Source of the DNA: Arcobacter ellisii
GTDB taxonomy: Bacteria; Campylobacterota; Campylobacteria; Campylobacterales; Arcobacteraceae
Reading direction: 5' to 3'
NCBI RefSeq assembly: GCF_003544915.1
Contig: NZ_CP032097.1
Coordinates: 1,736,001-1,800,000 of the forward strand
Length of the DNA: 64,000 bases
The notes below the pieces were generated by a model that was not told where the DNA came from, ran no database searches, and saw nothing but the letters and a program-made list of their open reading frames with translations. This document shows, piece by piece, positions 62,745 to 64,000 of the stretch (its first letter is position 1; every line of letters begins with the position of its first letter). The position numbers and the translations under genes are program-made.

Positions 62745-62758
62745 AACTTCTGATTGTT
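62727..62758. terminator. Bidirectional terminator
   Basis: AACAATCAGAAGT / ACTTCTGATTGTT, a perfect 13-bp stem with loop CATAAA. On the minus strand it is followed by a T5 run (end of the betT gene). On the plus strand the stop codon of the glucan synthase lies in the hairpin. Confidence 0.9.
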
Positions 62759-62762
62759 AATC

Positions 62763-64000
62763 TTAATTAATTGGTACTACTGGATTTAAACTAGAAGTAT
62801 TATTTAAAAAGTGTCTATGTTTTTCAAACTGGTCAATTATATCCGTTGCTATCACATCTTCATCATATCCATAAATATCATAAGCTTTATTTCCATCTTG
62901 TAAAAAAACTTCGGCTCTTGCATATTTTTTTTGTGCTTTTGTAGGATTTACTGATTCAGGATAAGCATAACTTGGTGTATCATAATTTTTTGCTCTAACT
63001 TCATAAATAAAATCAAAATCATCAGAATGTTCAACTCTTATAATAGAGATTGCATTTAACTTATCATTTGAAACTTCAACATTCCATGAATATTTAGAAA
63101 GTTCATCTTTTACTAAATTCATTGCACTTATAACATCTTCATTTATAAATCTTTTTGTCTCTTCAACTTTTGGAAACTCTATTATTCTACTTAATCTTGC
63201 TTGCCATGTTCCACTTATTTTTCCATGACGACCTGCATTCATATGATGCTGTAAACTCTCATTTCTAATACTTTCTAAACTTAAAGCCTTATACATTCCC
63301 CAACAAGCAATTAACATAACAAAAACAAAAGGTAAAGCCATGATTATTGATGCTGATTGTAAGGCTTGAAGTCCTCCTGCAAGTAAAAGAGCAATTGCAA
63401 CTACCCCTTGACTTACAGCCCAAAATATTCTTTGCCAAACTGGATTATTTACTCTTCCCCCTGAAGCTATTGTATCTACAACTAAAGAACCTGAATCAGA
63501 TGATGTAACAAAAAACGTAACAACTAAAACAATTGCAATAATTGATACAAAACTTGAAAAAGGGAAATGTTGTAAAAATTTAAAAAGTGCTGTTGAAACA
63601 TCAGCTGAAACAGCAGTTGATAAAAGAGTAAAACCTTCATTCATAATAGAATATAAAGCACTATTTCCAAATACAGTCATCCAAATAAAAGTAAATCCAA
63701 CTGGTACAAATAAAACTCCAATAACAAACTCTCTAATTGTTCTTCCCCTTGAAACTCTTGCTATAAACATTCCAACAAAGGGAGCCCAAGCTATCCACCA
63801 AGCCCAATAAAATAGAGTCCAAGAACTCATCCAAGAAGAAGTTGTATCATAAGAGTATTGATTAAAAGTCATAAATACAATATTTGATAGATATGAACCA
63901 ATATTTTGTATTAAAGTATTTAGTAAAAAAAATGTAGGTCCAGCTAAAAATATAAATAAAAGTAAAAAACCTGCTAAATAAAGATTTAATTCAGATAATC
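62763..64000 (-). CDS. BCCT-family choline/betaine transporter, BetT-like (partial, N-terminus outside window)
   Basis: At least 412 residues, C-terminal part only; the frame is open through base 64000. Hallmarks of the BCCT family are YWAWWIAWAPFVGMFIARVS, GRTIREF and FFVTSSDSGSLVVD. The long cytoplasmic tail of about 150 residues (AGRHGKISGTWQARL, KYARAEVFLQDGNKAYDIYGY) is the osmosensing tail found in BetT-type choline transporters. No betaine synthesis genes are in view. It ends at a strong terminator. Confidence 0.88.
   Translation of the reverse strand, partial: LSELNLYLAGFLLLFIFLAGPTFFLLNTLIQNIGSYLSNIVFMTFNQYSYDTTSSWMSSWTLFYWAWWIAWAPFVGMFIARVSRGRTIREFVIGVLFVPVGFTFIWMTVFGNSALYSIMNEGFTLLSTAVSADVSTALFKFLQHFPFSSFVSIIAIVLVVTFFVTSSDSGSLVVDTIASGGRVNNPVWQRIFWAVSQGVVAIALLLAGGLQALQSASIIMALPFVFVMLIACWGMYKALSLESIRNESLQHHMNAGRHGKISGTWQARLSRIIEFPKVEETKRFINEDVISAMNLVKDELSKYSWNVEVSNDKLNAISIIRVEHSDDFDFIYEVRAKNYDTPSYAYPESVNPTKAQKKYARAEVFLQDGNKAYDIYGYDEDVIATDIIDQFEKHRHFLNNTSSLNPVVPIN

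Noticed and set aside
1-64000. Mobile elements, CRISPR arrays, tRNA or rRNA genes
   Set aside because: I saw no transposase or integrase motifs, no regularly spaced repeats, and no cloverleaf or rRNA-like sequence. All gaps are under 320 nt and are accounted for in the features. A tRNA or covariance search was not possible here.

Overview
The window is very AT-rich and densely coded, with short intergenic gaps, and its gene content points to Campylobacterota, most likely an Arcobacter-type bacterium (Arcobacteraceae). The evidence is a Wolinella/Helicobacter-style hydABCDE uptake hydrogenase, the MlaA-MlaC-RND gene trio, and a run of DUF genes and respiratory genes set in AT-rich DNA. No rRNA, tRNA, insertion sequence, phage or CRISPR array was seen.

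Layout. 1-1000: the start of a guanidine/urea-carboxylase-type ABC transporter binding protein behind a guanidine-I (ykkC) riboswitch. 1.1-10.6 kb: housekeeping and envelope genes (DUF808, DUF481, a B12-binding radical SAM enzyme, DUF3817, DUF420, a DUF945-like protein, DUF3465, ThiI, small unknowns, a cupin). 10.6-15.2 kb: an ion-stress operon (Usp, PII-like, CBS, DUF1538, K+/H+ antiporter). 15.7-17.8 kb: a Cys-type formate dehydrogenase alpha subunit. 18.6-32.3 kb: a large hydrogenase region, all on the minus strand. It runs TetR regulator, cytoplasmic group-2-type hydrogenase pair, hydABC, hydD, hydE, VIT-family iron transporter, a degenerate HypF-like protein, hypF. 33-38.3 kb: acnB, a thioesterase-like protein, a diguanylate cyclase, a second-type peptide deformylase and a small lipoprotein. 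38.4-48.9 kb: a fatty-acid beta-oxidation operon (fadD, thiolase, fadJ, fadE, an acyltransferase-hydrolase fusion, an M48 protease). 48.9-54.2 kb: YebC, then mlaA-mlaC-RND-LOG. 54.2-59.4 kb: a candidate small RNA, a HAD phosphatase, a thiol-redox operon (94-aa protein, DsbB, DsbA-like, two unknown membrane proteins, TlpA-like) and a methyltransferase. 59.6-64 kb: an RraA-like protein, a GH17-GT2 beta-glucan synthase and the end of a BetT-type choline transporter.

How the genes fit together. The hydrogenase region looks like one regulated system. A periplasm-facing, membrane-bound uptake hydrogenase (HydABC) has its own protease (HydD), a HypF and two catalytically degenerate HypF-like proteins. 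A TetR regulator is translationally coupled to a cytoplasmic sensor-type hydrogenase. Inverted repeats of the form TGAAT-N4-ATTCA, or close to it, lie upstream of hydA and of the hypF operon, so a TetR/H2-sensor circuit that controls both is a reasonable hypothesis. The TetR gene has no ATG/GTG/TTG start that keeps its DNA-binding domain: it needs either an ATT start or a slip in a poly-A tract.

Other regulatory signals are paired TGTACA boxes in the acnB/thioesterase divergent region, an 18-bp perfect palindrome over the fadD -10 region, and a 12-12-12 inverted repeat in front of the VIT iron transporter. All functions are read from sequence motifs and gene context only; no database search was run.
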